DNA of 64,000 nt from Bos javanicus (Eukaryota; Chordata; Mammalia; Artiodactyla; Bovidae): contig NC_083881.1 in assembly GCF_032452875.1 (NCBI RefSeq), positions 64,115,689 through 64,179,688 of the forward strand. Direction: 5' to 3'. Numbering within the stretch: the stretch's first letter is position 1; every line of letters begins with the position of its first letter. Positions 1-11,902 of this stretch are shown one piece after another. The notes under the pieces are model-generated. The model was not told where the DNA came from. It did not search any database and saw only the letters and a program-made list of their open reading frames with translations. The position numbers and the translations under genes are program-made.

Positions 1-1169
1 ACATCTCTTTGCTCTTTTGTTTTAAAATTAAGTTCAAGCGTCCTGCTTGACTAAGAGTCACACACCTAATGTTTTGTGCCTTATAGGCTGCATGAAGTAT
101 AGTCTTTTCAGAGATTGATGGTGCTGCTTATCCTAAAAGTTTCCTACATACAAGGACAGATTATCACTTTCACCCTGTGCCAAGGTGTCATAGACTACCA
201 GGACAGTGCATCAGAAGAGGGCTAGCTGGCTTGGAGGTGTACCTGGTTAGAATTCACATTATAAACAAGAGCAGTATGCCTGTGAGCTTCTCTCAAGGAC
301 ATGGAAAAGAAGAAAATATGGCAACAAGCTACTTACTGATTGAGCTTCTTCCATTGCTTTTTTCCAGATCTCTCTTATCCAAAACCCCAGGCTTCATCTC
401 CAGCGAGATGCATTTCTGATGCCTTCCGACATCTGTTCTACCCTTCACCACCTCTGAGCCTTGGTCCAAGCTGCCCAGATCCATGGAGAACTCTTCGTCT
501 TTCTACTAAGCCCCATCTCCCCAGCACCACCCTCAACACGTACACATATGCACGTTCTGTGCTTTTTCTTCTTCAACTTACCACTGAACTCACTTAATTC
601 CAGGAATTCATCACTAGTTATCTTTCTCATTCATTTATTTGATAATTTTGTTCAGCCAAAATCCTCTCATTTAGAACAAAAACTATGTGCCAAACATTTC
701 AAAAGCAACCTTTAAATGGCATTTCTTCTAAGCAGTTTGGCAACTACCATGGCGAACATGCACATTTATATGATAACTCTGTTACACTCTCTGTCCTGGA
801 ACTAGATAGTTAGAGGCTTGCCGGGTTGTTGTATCCTCAAGCCCTCTGGACTCTGGCGCACAACTGGTAATAAATTCGAGTTAACCTACGAAAAGACCTG
901 TGCTGCCAAGAGCAGCTCTGCTAGCTACACATCACAGCAAGAGAAAGTGAATGCACTTTGTCTCACATTTCTGAGCCGTGCTGATCCAGCCGACTTTTGA
1001 CTCATCCTCCTCACCCAAACAAACATGGAACATTTATCCCCAACACACAACCACATACCCCACTCAACTTCGGCCAAGAGGAACGCTGAAGTCCAGAACG
1101 CTAGTTTGTCGTTTAATGTACTTCTCGTTAACTGTGAATTAAAATGACGTCTTAGAACATAGAGACAAG
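1..1169. other. No recognisable gene or repeat
   Basis: AT-rich unique-looking sequence. The short open frames here have no family resemblance I recognise, no paired splice signals and no repeat signature. It could be old, unrecognisable repeat or simply intergenic DNA. Confidence 0.4.
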
Positions 1170-1315
1170 GAGACAGGTTTTGAGTTCCAGATCTGCCAAA
1201 AATCAGCTGTGACAGCTTTTTGGATCTAATGTCCTCATCTTTAAAATGAAAATGCTTTCAGAGGCTTCTTGAGAGCATGAAATAAGGGGCCGCTATAAGA
1301 AAGTGCTTGGAAAAT
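1170..1315 (+). repeat. MIR SINE fossil
   Basis: It follows the MIR core order: a 'gttttgagttccagatctgcc' block, a degenerate 'cttttggatctaa' stretch, then 'cctcatctttaaaatgaaaat' and a tail ending near 'aagtgcttgg'. The copy is heavily diverged, and the boundaries are approximate. Confidence 0.55.
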
Positions 1316-2370
1316 GACAGAGGTCTCCAGAAATGTTGACGAACCTCTTACTGCCATTCAAAAAGTCCACAGCATCTTTTAAACCTGATTCCACGTTGAT
1401 GACTCGGACCTTTAATCCTTGCCGATTGGCACTAGAATTTAAAATCAAACTTTGCAAAAGACGATCATGGCTGATCTTCACTGCAGTCACCTGCCTCAAC
1501 CCTCAATCGGCCTTCCGTTCTCATGCAGCTGTACCCTGCCAAGGCAGCCATGAACTTAACTGGCCAAGTCTGAGAACTTTCTTCCTTGCCCATCTACTGG
1601 TTACTTAATGCTTTCGGTCAATTTCTCTTTCTCCACCTCAGAGACATGACAACAGGGTGCTTTTTCTTGGACTTCTCAGATTCACCTTCTGAAGTCTTCG
1701 TCTGCGTTTTTTTTCTCCTTCCACCTCGAGTCTGTGGCAGTCTTCCATGTCCTGATGGCCATTCACCTCGTAGCCTGCCCACTCTCACCGCACGGCCTCA
1801 CCCACCATCATGGCTTCAGTGACCAGTGTCTAAGCAAATGACCCCCATTCATAGCGTCAGTCCTGATAGCCTTCCATGCCTGCCAGATACTTTCAAATGG
1901 ATGGCCTACCAATCCCTTGATCTTGTCACATCTAAATCAGAACTTACTTGTTCTCCCCCGTACTGACTCTTCTTTCTCTCTCTCCCTTATCCCTCATGTG
2001 GAGTTTAATCCCTTGATTCTGGCAGTTCTTTCCAAATATCTTGGGCATGTCCTAATTGCTTCCTGGGCAGAGTTCTGCATCTGCATCCCCACAGTGGGCT
2101 GTCCTTATTGACAAAAGGGGGAAGTACACTTTTGATTTGTGACTTGGGTTAATTACATACTGGATTTTAAAATTTCTGAGAAAAAAATCTTCTAGGTGAC
2201 AAATTTCCACTAAGTATGCTTTTATCCATTGTCTTAGGTGCTAGATTTGAATTTATTATGATGATTGAGAGTAAAAAGAGAGACTAAAACATTATATAAT
2301 ATGTGGTTTTCGTATCAGCAGACTGGGGATGATGATTCTCCCCCAGGTATTCATGCAAAGGTTTTCCAGT
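1316..2370. other. No recognisable gene or repeat
   Basis: Unique-looking, pyrimidine-rich in places (about 1,620-1,990). No convincing exon, RNA gene or repeat seen. The longest open frames are under 100 codons and carry no recognisable motif. Confidence 0.4.
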
Positions 2371-2383
2371 TTTGTAAATTTTT

Positions 2384-2599
2384 GTGCTGTGCTGTGCTTT
2401 GTCACTCAGTTGTGTCTGACTCTTTGCGACCCCCTGTACTATAGCCCACCAGGCTCCTCTGTCCATGGAGATTCTCCAGGCAAGAATACTAGAGTGGGTT
2501 GGCTTGCCTTCCTCCAGGGGATCTTCCCAACCCAGGGATGGAACCCAGGTTTCCCGCATTGCAGACGGATTCTTTACCATCTGAGTCACCAGGGAAGCC
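2384..2599 (-). repeat. Bov-tA SINE
   Basis: Read on the minus strand it starts with the tRNA-derived head (the complement of 'accagggaagcc' at the right end) and runs through the Bov-A body (complement of 'tctccaggcaagaatac') to the ACTGAGTGAC-like tail at the left. It is flanked by the near-identical target-site duplication TTTGTAAA(T/C)T at 2371-2380 and 2600-2609, so both ends are defined. Bov-tA is a ruminant tRNA-derived SINE that uses BovB LINE machinery for its mobility. Confidence 0.92.
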
Positions 2600-2609
2600 T
2601 TTGTAAACT

Positions 2610-5096
2610 TCTACTCAATCCAAATTGACTCCTACTTCCAAGTGGGGCTCCAGAGTCCAGGTCTTACAGATGGGGTCTGTTTTACTCCTAGGTGTCTAGG
2701 GACCCAGTGTCCCCCATAAAATTCATAGCCGGCCGCCCACCTCAGTGTCCCTGCCTAGTGAACACACAACCCCAGTGAAGCGTTTCTTTTTTCCGCCATA
2801 TACAACCCACCCATCTGCTCTGTTGTAATTCTGGAACACCTTCCAGGTATCCCTGCTGCCATCAAACCCCCGTCTTCTGCCCAAGAGAGAAGGAACATGC
2901 CCGTAGTTCTATTCAAGAACCAGAACTTCAGACGCCCCCAAAGAATGCATGAGGGTTTGATAGGGTCATTTTGAATATGTCATTTGATGCTATCCACATT
3001 TTAACATTTGCCCCCCATTTTGTAACCCTAAAAGGTAAATCATATAACTTTTAGCCCCTCTTGATTACTAAACCATGTGCACCCTGTTACACTTCTCCTG
3101 AAGGAGAAATTTTGGCCCACAGACCATCTACTGCTTCCTTCTCTCCCTCCAGCTCTTCTCCCAGAGGATCTCTCCAAGCTTAATGAGTAAATTCAGCCCC
3201 AAGACATTTGCCCCCTCTTTTTTAGAGTCTCTCATTACAGCTGCCTTTCACCTAAACTTTCGTAACAACAAAATGTCACGATACTCCAGTTCATTTGCTC
3301 CCAGGAACTCTGTCCAGCAATCTGACACAGTTGAATTACCTGAAGATGCCTGTGTCTCTAATGTGTATTTTTGGACTATTGATCCATCACTGTCAATTCC
3401 TTTGTGCTAGATTTTTATTCAGAATTGTAGGCATAGCTGCCGAAATATCAACAGCAACACTGAGACATAGTTTATCTGCCAACAACAAAGGAGGCTCGTA
3501 GGGAAGGAGGATAGACAATCAGGAATCAGAAAAGTCCCTGGATAGACTTTCTTCCACTTGGAGAACAGCCTGAGTCAGGACAGACAATCACAAGCAGGTT
3601 AACTGGGGCACCAGCAGGATGGATCTCCTTCCATACTAATTCACAAAGATGTTTATGCCCCAGTTACCATGGGAAACATTCACTTATTTCTTTGACCTCG
3701 TTTTCAGTTTACCTTTTCTACCTGGTCTATAGCCTCCATGTTCAAAAGCTCAGAGCAATTCCATTTTATTCAGGGCAAGGAATGATCTTTCAGGATTACT
3801 CCTAGATGAGAGTCAGGAGCGGTGGGAAGAGTTCTCCTTTTTCCTCTCTCATCTCCCCACTCCTCCCCACACATCCCTGGGTCCTCCTGACTGAAGTCAA
3901 ATTATCCTATCAGCTCTTCAGCCTTGAGCATGGTCAGACAGTTTTGCACTATGTTCAAATTGAAACATCGTGAGAAGAGATACACATTAAATCTTATTAA
4001 CTAGTCATTTGCATTTTGATAAAAAAAAATTTTGATTGTATTTCTTTTCTTCTTTCCCACAGAGCAAGTTTTAAGAAAAAAAGAGCAAATGGATCATAAA
4101 CAGTGAGGAAGAACAAGTTTCATGGAAGAATCTAGAGTCCAAGTGCCTACATTACAATCTAGCCAAAAGCAGGATCACAGGGATTCCTTTTTTCCAGTTC
4201 TGCCACATCCCCTTGGTCCCATTTGGTCCCCAAAGGACAAAGAGCTCACTGCTCTCATCACAATCTAAGACATGGGAGGAAGAAAAAATAAGTGGATTGC
4301 AAGTGGGGAGCCAAAAAGAGATCAAGTCAGAGGTTTGGGCTGAGGTGCAATTCCTTAAGTGTAACCTTATTTTCTTATTAGTCAATAATCTGGTGCAAGT
4401 TCATGTTTTCAACCAGTTTTTGTTGTCAGAGTTACAGAAACCAAGTGATGTACAACAAACGCACAGTGGTTCTTGGAGTGAGAAGGGGAAGGAGGAAGTA
4501 GCCCAGGGGCCATCATCTTGGGACACTGAGTTTGATTTTTGATTAAAACTTGGCACAGAGATTTCTGAAATGTGAATGGAAAAACAGCCATTTCAGGAAT
4601 GCAGGCAGTTTTAAGTCTTATGAACAAGGAGATCTACAGGAGCCAATCAGGGCAGGCTATATAATGTGCAGGGCCCAGTGCAAACTGAAAGTCCAGGACC
4701 ATCGTTCATTAATTCGAAAAATTCCAAAATAGTGACAGCAGAGCATTAAAACAAACCCTCCTTCTAAGTACAGGCCCCTGTGGGACTGCACAGGGGACAG
4801 CCACATGGGGCCGATTCATTATTCGAATGTGGAGTGTAGAACCTCTTCTCATATGGAAATGGTTGCGGCATGATTCCGAGTAGCTAAACTGCTCTCTGTA
4901 AGAATATGACGTTCAAAGGCAGCAAGCTGGACTGTTTGACTTACCACCACATCCCTGAATACAGAATAGGTGCTCACGAAATATTTTTTGGCAAAGGGGG
5001 GAAATGAGGAAACGAACATAAAATAATTTGTATGCAGTAAGTAGGTGCATCATTACAGATTTGTGTCTGCTTTCAACCTTCCTCTGTAAGAAACTG
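2610..5096. other. No recognisable gene or repeat
   Basis: About 2.5 kb without an exon or repeat that I can support. Open frames such as those at 4213-4542 (+) and 4409-4627 (-) overlap on opposite strands, lack flanking splice signals and resemble nothing known to me. Some of this may be very old repeat. Confidence 0.4.
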
Positions 5097-5106
5097 ACCC
5101 ATTCAT

Positions 5107-6362
5107 TTCAGTTCAGTCACTCAGTTGTGTCTAACTGTTTGCAACCCCATGAACTACAGGATGCCAGGCCTCCCTGTCCATCATCAACTCCCAGACTTTA
5201 CTCAAGCCCATGTCCATTGAGCCAGTGATGCATCCAACCATTTCATCCTCTGTCATCCCCTTTTCCTCCCATCTTCAATCTTTCCCAGCATCAGGGTCTT
5301 CTCAAATGAGTCAGTTCTTTGCATCAGGTGGCCAAAGTATTGGAGTTTCAGCTTCAGCATCAGTCCTTCCAATGAGTTTTCAGGACTAATTTCCTTAAGG
5401 ATGGACTGGTTGGATCTCCTTGGAGCCCAAGGGACTCTCAAGAGTCTTCTCCAACACCACAGTTCAAAAGCATCAATTCTTTGGTGCTCAGCCTTTTTTA
5501 TAGTCCAGCTCTCACATCCATACATGACCACTGGAAAAACTATAGCTTTGACTGGACAGAACTTTGTTGGCAAAGTAATGCCTCTGCTTTTTAATATGCT
5601 GTCTAGGTTGGTCATAGCTTTTCTTCCAAGGAGCAAGCACCTTCCAATTTCATGTCTGCAGTCACCATCTGCAGTGATTTTGGAGCCCCAAAAGCAAAGT
5701 CTGTCACTATTTTCACTGTTTCTCCATCTATTTGCCATGAAGTGATGGGCCCAGATACCATGATCTTAGTTTTCTGAATGGTGAGCTTTAAGCCAACTTT
5801 TTCACTTTCCTCTTTCACTTTCATCAAGAGGCTCTTTAGTTCTTCTTCACTTTCTGCCATAAGAGTGGTGTCATCTTCATATCTGAGGTTATTGATATTT
5901 CTCCCAGCAATCTTGATTCCAGCTTGTGCTTCCTCCAGCCCTGCGTTTCTCATGATGTACTCTGTATATAAGTTTAAATAAGCAGGGTGACAATATACAG
6001 CCTTGACGTACTCCTTTTCCTATTTGGAACCAGTTTGTTGTTCCATGTCCAGTTCTAACTGTTGCTTCCCAACCTGTATACAGATTTCTCAAAAGGCAGG
6101 TCAGGTGGTTTGGTATTCCCATCTCTTTAAGAATTTCCCACAGTTTATTGTGACCCACACAGTCAAAGGCTTTGGCATAGTCAATAAAGCAGAAATAGAT
6201 GTTTTTCTGGAACTCTCTTGCTTTTTCAATGATCCAGCGGATGTTTGCAATTTGATCGATCTCTGGTTCCTCTGCCTTTTCTAAATCCAGCTGGAACATC
6301 TGGAAGTTCACGGTTCATGTACTGTTGAAGCCTGGCTTGGAGAATTTTAGCATTATTTTACT
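5107..6362 (-). mobile_element. BovB LINE (RTE clade), 5'-truncated
   Basis: Minus-strand BovB covering the reverse transcriptase core to the 3' end. Broken frames at 6311-5889, 5953-5612 and 5738-5253 match the BovB RT in order: the FCFIDYAKAFDCV palm block, GVRQGCILSPCLF, the catalytic box, KTKIMVSGPITSW, then the C-terminal RMRWLDGIT-like zone. The catalytic box reads YEDD instead of YADD (5870-5881), and there are frameshifts, so the copy is dead. It ends at the left in the TTCAGTTCAG repeat, the BovB 3' tail in reverse. A possible 6-bp duplication ACCCAT lies at 5097-5102 and 6363-6368. Full BovB is about 3.2 kb; this is about 1.25 kb. Confidence 0.93.
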
Positions 6363-6604
6363 ACCCATGTGTACAACCATCGCCCATGCTTATGGATATT
6401 CTTTAGGAAACATTTACTCGAGAAAACCAAATAACTGTCCATGTTAAAGGGTTTGAGATAATCTGAGCACGGGTGGTTCCCTGGAGTTGAGAGTGTAGCC
6501 CCAGGTGGGAGCAGGCTCTTCTTATCACTCCTAAAAGAAACCCAGAGCCTTTCTTTCACCTCAACTGTTAGAAGCATCAGGAGTGGGTCTTGGGACATTA
6601 GTAC

Positions 6605-6815
6605 AGTAACAGGCTTAAGATGATGGGCACTGCAGTCAAATCAGCTTCATTATTACCTTATTGGGCAAGTTACTTAATCTTTCAGGACCTCAGCTTTCTA
6701 GTGCATAAAATGGAGGGATAGTAGACTGTCATCTTCACAGGTCTGCTTAAAGTATCAAAGGAGTGTTATGTAAGCCCTTAGAACAGTGCCCGGAACATGG
6801 TGAGTGCTATCTAAG
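6605..6815 (+). repeat. MIR SINE fossil
   Basis: Ordered MIR landmarks: 'ggcaagttacttaatctttcaggacctcag', 'cataaaatggagggatag' and the tail 'acagtgcccggaacatggtgagtgct'. The GTGAGT in the tail is part of the repeat and is not a credible splice donor. Confidence 0.7.
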
Positions 6816-6883
6816 TATCTGCTGCTTGCTATAACCCTTTTTGGACGGACACCATTGCCTATGGCAATAGTGAGGCCCCTTCA

Positions 6884-7144
6884 CTTTGGGAAGGTCATGT
6901 ACCGACTGCTATATTTAAAATGGATAACCAACAAAAACCTATTGTATAGCACATGGAACTCTGCTCAGTGTTATGTGCCAGCCTGGATGGGGGCTTGGGG
7001 GGAATAGAGGAGAAGGGATAAATGTATATGTGTACACGGCTGAGTCCCTTCACTGTTCACCTGAAATTATCACAGCATTGTTCATTGGCTATACCCTAAT
7101 TCAAAATGTTTCTGGTATTAAAAATTTTTTAAATTAAAAAAAAC
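6884..7144 (+). mobile_element. Ruminant L1 3'-end fragment
   Basis: A 260-bp 5'-truncated L1 tail, recognisable from 'gctatatttaaaatggataaccaacaa', 'acatggaactctgctcag' and an A-rich end. It is flanked by a perfect 17-bp duplication ATAGTGAGGCCCCTTCA at 6867-6883 and 7145-7161, which fixes both ends. Confidence 0.9.
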
Positions 7145-7161
7145 ATAGTGAGGCCCCTTCA

Positions 7162-7744
7162 AGTACATTCCCAGACAGTTAACACTGATGAAGGGAGCAG
7201 GAACAGAAGAGAAGCAGCAAGCTGGACGCTGCCAACTGGCAAGTGTGAACACTTCCATCCCCCTCCCCCTACCTTAATGAATTACCCTAGATTGCCAGAG
7301 AAGGAGGGTTCTTTACTTGGTGGGGTCTTGGGGTGAGGGGATATTGCAGGGGTTGACAGACTGCAGGCACAGGAACTTCAGGCCCCAGTGCTATGATGGG
7401 ACTTGTACGTTTTTTATTAAAAGCAGAGTTGTACAGTGGGGTCACCCCATGTTGATGGTCATAAGCAAGAGTTCTGGAGTCAGACTGAATTCAAGTCCTA
7501 GTCTACCATAGGGGTCACAGCTAATCTGATGGTGTGATTAGAACCCAGCCCTGCATCATTATCCTTTCAAAACCCCGAAGTTGAACTGTGCATTCTAAAT
7601 CCTCCTAACTTTCCACAGAAGACCAAGTCCATGTTTGAATAACCAGAAAGGTCTTCCATTTCTTGAGGCTGAGAAGTCTCAAGATGGACTTTACTCCCAA
7701 TACATCCTCTTTCCAGGAGCCCTTGTTCAGTATGTAATTGTTTT
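7162..7744. other. Mostly unassigned, short MIR-like core
   Basis: Between the L1 fragment and the next SINE I see only a MIR-like core near 7465-7505 ('gttctggagtcagactgaattcaagtcct'). No exon or RNA gene is supported. Confidence 0.4.
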
Positions 7745-8092
7745 TAAAACTAATTTATTTATGTGTTTATTTTTGGCTGTGCTGGGTCTTCACTGCCATG
7801 CAGGCTTTTCTCTAGTTGCAGCAAGTGCAGCCTACGCTCTAGTCGCGGTGGCTTCTCATCGCGGCGGCTTCGCTTGCTGTGGAGCGTGGACTCTAGGGCG
7901 TGTGGGCTTCAACACTTGTGGCACGTAGGTTCAGTAGTCGCAGCTCCCAGGCTCTAGAGCACAGACTCAATGGTTGTGGTGCAAGGACTTAGTTGCTCCG
8001 GGGCATGTGGGATCTTCCTAGACCAGGAAATGGATCTGTGTCTCCTGCATTGACAGGCATATTCTTTACCACTGAGCCACCAGGGAAACCCA
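7745..8092 (-). repeat. CHR-type tRNA-derived SINE
   Basis: Reverse-oriented cetartiodactyl SINE: T-rich left end (the A-rich tail reversed), 'ttggctgtgctgggtcttc', 'tctctagttgcagcaagtg', 'ggcttagttgctccggggcatg'-like body and the tRNA-like head 'gagccaccagggaaaccc' at the right. The two 64-97 codon open frames across it are translations of the SINE. Confidence 0.88.
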
Positions 8093-8699
8093 GCGCATAA
8101 CCTTAGCACATATACTCTGAACACAGCTAACCAATATAGTTACTACTTTAATTTGCAGGGGAAAAAATACTTGGAAGAAAATGTCATTTAATGAAAAAAT
8201 AACAAAGTCTATGGATTTTACAGACATTTTTGCAGCTATTCAAGAGCAGGAAGACTGAATGCTGAAAGCTGGGACCGGTCTTAGTCTCCGAAGAGAAATA
8301 AGATCCTAAGAAGAAAACAAAATAAATGATGGTTCTTAGATGGAAGTGTTAAATTATCTCTCTGCCATTTCAAAATAAGGAGAAAGCAGATAAAATATCT
8401 TCTATATGTAATTTACATATAGTTACAAGGTATAATGAAAGCATTAGTAAGAGATGTGAAAATGTTGGATTAGGAGAGGACAAATGATTTGAAATCTTCA
8501 GTTACCACCGATTGTGTGTGTTTTTCTGGCGTGTATTCTCCTGTGATCTAGAAACAGTCCTGTCAAGAATGCTTTCCAAGGCTGGGGACTTCTTTCCCTG
8601 GTAGTATGGAAGGCTGAGGGCTGGACTGAGTGAGGATGCAGGGTTTGCAGTCTAGCACCAATCGCCTGGACTGCCTGGAATACACGTCTTTTCATTCTC
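8093..8699. other. No recognisable gene or repeat
   Basis: AT-rich unique-looking sequence. No exon, RNA gene or repeat that I can support. Confidence 0.4.
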
Positions 8700-8970
8700 C
8701 ACGTGGGAAACTCCTACACATCTTTCAGTACTCAGCTCAAAGGCTGCTTCCTTTGGGAAGCCTTCAAGGAAAGACCCCCAAGGAAAGTCTCTGAGTTCTC
8801 ATACACTTCACTTATGTCTCTTTTATAGTATTTTTGCTGTTTCATAATTTTCGTTTTTCATACATGGTTTTCTGACGAAAGTATAACTTTCTTGAAGGCA
8901 AGGGTACCTACTATCTTTATTTCTCGGGCACCTAGCACAGTATTTGACCGATTAAATGATTAAATTGAAT
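8700..8970 (+). repeat. L2 LINE 3' end
   Basis: It shows the classic L2 3' order: 'tcagtactcagctcaaaggctgcttcctt', 'gggaagccttcaag', 'cttgaaggcaagggtacc', 'gggcacctagcacagta' and the terminal 'gattaaattgaatgaa'. A mammal-wide fossil with no coding capacity left. Confidence 0.75.
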
Positions 8971-9276
8971 GAAGGAGCCATGTTACCGTAGGCAACTAGG
9001 TATTTTTGGTACTGCATTTTCTTCATCTGTAAAAGGAAGGCATTTGTCTTTTATCTCAAATTCCCATTCAGTTCAAATGCTCCTTGAATGTAAAATATTT
9101 AGTTACAGATGTTCCATCCAGCCATTTTCTAGGGGTAGGGCAGATAGAGTCACCTCTGTGATCTGCCACCTCCCTTTTGTACCCTCTCCATGCATCTGAT
9201 TCCCCTACACATCCCAGATATGACTCCTTTTCTACAGACCCTTGCACGCAGCTGCTTATCGATAGTGTCAAGGTTA

Positions 9277-9640
9277 AGAGCACAGATCCTGGAGACAGAC
9301 TGAGAAGTGAAAGTGAAAGTCACTCAGTCGTGTCCGACTCTTTGCAACCCCATAGACTATACAGTCCATGGAATTCTCCAGGCCAGGATACTGAAGTGGA
9401 TAGCCTTCCCTTCTCAAGGGGAATCTTCCCAACCCAAGGATGGAACCCAGGTCTCCCGCATTGCAGGCAGATTCTTCACCAGCTGAGTCACAAGACAGCC
9501 TGTCTGAGTTCAAATACTGGCCCTAGCCACTTATTAACCATATGACCCTAGGAATGTTATTTAACCTCTCAGTTTCCTAATTTTAAAATAGAGATGATGA
9601 TGATAATAATAAATGACATCTACCTCACAGGATGTCTAGG
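9277..9640 (+). repeat. MIR SINE fossil split by a Bov-tA
   Basis: The left part (about 9277-9304) ends in 'ggagacagactg'. The right part (about 9500-9640) resumes with 'ctgagttcaaatactggccctagccacttatt', 'atgaccctaggaatgttatttaacctctcagtttcc' and a GAT-rich tail. Together they give one MIR consensus interrupted by a younger SINE. Confidence 0.8.
9305..9496 (-). repeat. Bov-tA SINE
   Basis: Minus-strand Bov-tA with the 'gaaagtgaaagtcactcagtcg' tail at the left and the tRNA-like head near 'ttcaccagctgagtcac' at the right. It lies inside the MIR described at 9277-9640. Confidence 0.9.
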
Positions 9641-10174
9641 ACAGCTTCTGATCAATCAGAATGGATGCCAGCCTTAAACAACCAGCACAGCTATCCTGGA
9701 CTTGGGACTTCACCCCTGCCGGAGTCTGTCGTGGCTGTGGACTTGTTTTAGAGAATGGGGTGGGGGGAGTGAAGCTTTTAGTAAAAGATACTTCTGTTGA
9801 TATTTTCAATAAGGGAGAGGGGGAGGCATGATTCAAGTCAAGTACAGGCCCTGGAACCCTAACCCCAAGACAGGTTTCCAAGCACTGTTGATTTCACAGG
9901 CAATAAATAATGAGACCAGGCTGTTCTTCCTGGTTTGTGAGCAGAATATATGTCTATTTTTTATTACAAAATAATATTAGGTGATTTCTCAAGAGTTATG
10001 TTTCACTGATCATATCTGAAACTTAAGAAATTGTTATTTTTAATAAAATATACTTAATAATAGAGTAACCCTTCTCTGTATTTTTTCTTATAAATTATTT
10101 CTTAAGATGCTCATAAGCCTGTGAGGTGAATAGAGAAGTTATTATCTGTTCCATTAAAATAGTGACCACTAATC

Positions 10175-10186
10175 TATTGCATATAA
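10175..10186 (+). promoter_or_regulatory. TATA-like motif upstream of candidate gene
   Basis: GCATATAAGAG lies about 50 bp before the ATG at 10,232. If functional it would place transcription start near 10,205-10,215. In AT-rich DNA this motif is common by chance, so it is only suggestive. Confidence 0.15.
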
Positions 10187-10231
10187 GAGTGTTAAACATG
10201 TAAGATTTTTGGCAATTCTTTGGAAACTTAC

Positions 10232-11186
10232 ATGGACATTGATGAAACAGTAATATTCTCTGGAGAGGTAAGACAGTAACTCAGATTTTCTCCATCAATT
10301 TCCTGGAATTTAATTGTAAATCTTGGATGATTTTAGAGTCTAATAACTTATATTAAATGGATCCATAGCTTAGAAATTGCTGCTGTCACAAATAATCTAT
10401 TACTTCACTTACTCCAAGAATATGAGGTAAGTGACTTTTTAAATTCATAGAGCAAAGTAGAAATAGACATGCCAAGTTCATAGATTAGATATAAAATGAT
10501 ATAGCAGCATCCCTTTGAAATACAAAGCTATTAAGAGCTCTGTAGACCATCTCTCCTATATGGAAATGAACATGCTGCTCAGTCACAAATTAGAATTCCA
10601 CTTAACAGAATACATGGTGCAGAATGAATAATCTTCATTCAAGCAGTCGACAATTATACTCTCAATCCTCTCTCGCTGTTCATTATATTATTACAGACTT
10701 GACTTTCAAGGGGAATGCTTGACAACGGTTAAAACTAATACCTTAAAAATGTGAGTTTGGGTACAGATAGAGATCCATGGAATAGACATTAATATATAAT
10801 AACTGGATCTTCTGTCTTGTATTCTAGCTAAGTGTTTATTTGCTGGTGATCTTATCTGACAAGTCCAGAGAAACAGAATGGTATCAACTCATCACTAAAT
10901 GCAATTCTTGTGATGCTTTTTTATTCCTGAGAGCAAATGAGGTAAGCAAGCTTTTTTTACTGAACAGATTGATGGAATAACATTTTGGAAAAATTATAGG
11001 GAGTAAACAGATGGGAAATGGGGGAAAAGTCACATGGGTAAGAAAAGCCATGAGTTTTCACTACAAAACTATAAGACATAAAGGACAGTTCTTTGGGGAA
11101 CTCCATAGGTCACTTGATTCAACAACAGTGATGTATTTTCGTTCCAGCAAAAGTTCCAAACTTCGGGAGTAGAGGGAGTTTTATGA
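10232..11186 (+). CDS. Candidate four-exon gene, unknown product
   Basis: I do not recognise this protein. Four segments join in phase 0: 10232-10267, 10337-10426, 10828-10941 and 11148-11186, giving 92 codons and a TGA. Donors are GAG|GTAAGA, GAG|GTAAGT and GAG|GTAAGC. Acceptors end in TTTTAG, TTCTAG and TTCCAG; the last two have fair pyrimidine tracts and the first is weak. Introns would be 69, 401 and 206 bp. The frame begins MDIDETVIF, has a hydrophobic helix-like part (LSVYLLVIL) and a CNSC pair, and ends GVEGVL. The ATG has G at +4 but T at -3. The frame stays open back to 10,205, so 10,232 may be inside an internal exon of a larger gene. No AATAAA or ATTAAA lies in the following 500 bp. 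The sequence matches no repeat I know. It could be real, a dead gene, or chance; the splice pattern was noticed first and the phase tested after. Confidence 0.35.
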
Positions 11187-11689
11187 CATATGGCTCTCGG
11201 TACCAGCTGTGACAGAGAAAAAGGGCTGTTGACAGAATAAGTCTGACTAAGATAATGAGATCCTTAGCTGGCAGCATCTAATAGCCTCACAGGAAATTCT
11301 AAGGTGGAAGTCAGCCAACAAGCCCATCTTCATTTGCCCTTCCCTTTGAGTTGGCACAAACAGTAGACACTTACTTATTTCTCTGAAAAATTAATTCCTT
11401 TAAAAATGTTTAATGGGAGCATTTCACATGATAGTCCAGCCTGTATTTCAAATTAGGTAAAAAGCTTTAAAATATCGCCTTATCTTGCTGGCTTATTACC
11501 TCCCCTGCTTATCCTTATTATCTCATGCACAGCATTATGTCATGAAAGGTGGAGGGAACATTCAAGAACGGAAACCATTTGTGACGGGAGTGCAGGAGAG
11601 AAATGCCCCACAGGGAACTCTGAGTTCATGTAGAGAATGATGGTTAAGTGGCTAGGATCAGGCCACAGATGGTCTCTCATCAGGAGTGC
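11187..11689. other. No recognisable gene or repeat
   Basis: Unique-looking sequence following the candidate gene. No poly(A) signal or further exon with matching phase was found. Confidence 0.4.
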
Positions 11690-11902
11690 CAGGGATTGAA
11701 TTGTTGTGCCCTCTCCAAATCCATGGATTGAAGTGCCAACCCCCAACATGATGGAGGTGGAGCCTTTGGGAGATAATCAGGCCACTGTCGTTTGAGTCTC
11801 TATAAATAGGATCAGTGCCCTTACAAAAGAAGCCAAGAAAACACTCTTGCCACTTCCTCTATGTGAGGTTACAGGGAAAAGGCAGCCCTTAAAGAGACAA
11901 TT

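Noticed and set aside
2384..2599. tRNA gene in the SINE heads
   Set aside because: Here and in the other Bov-tA and CHR copies only a diverged tRNA-like head exists, without a complete cloverleaf; these are SINEs.
6790..6805. GTGAGT splice donor at 6797
   Set aside because: It is part of the MIR tail consensus, not a gene splice site.
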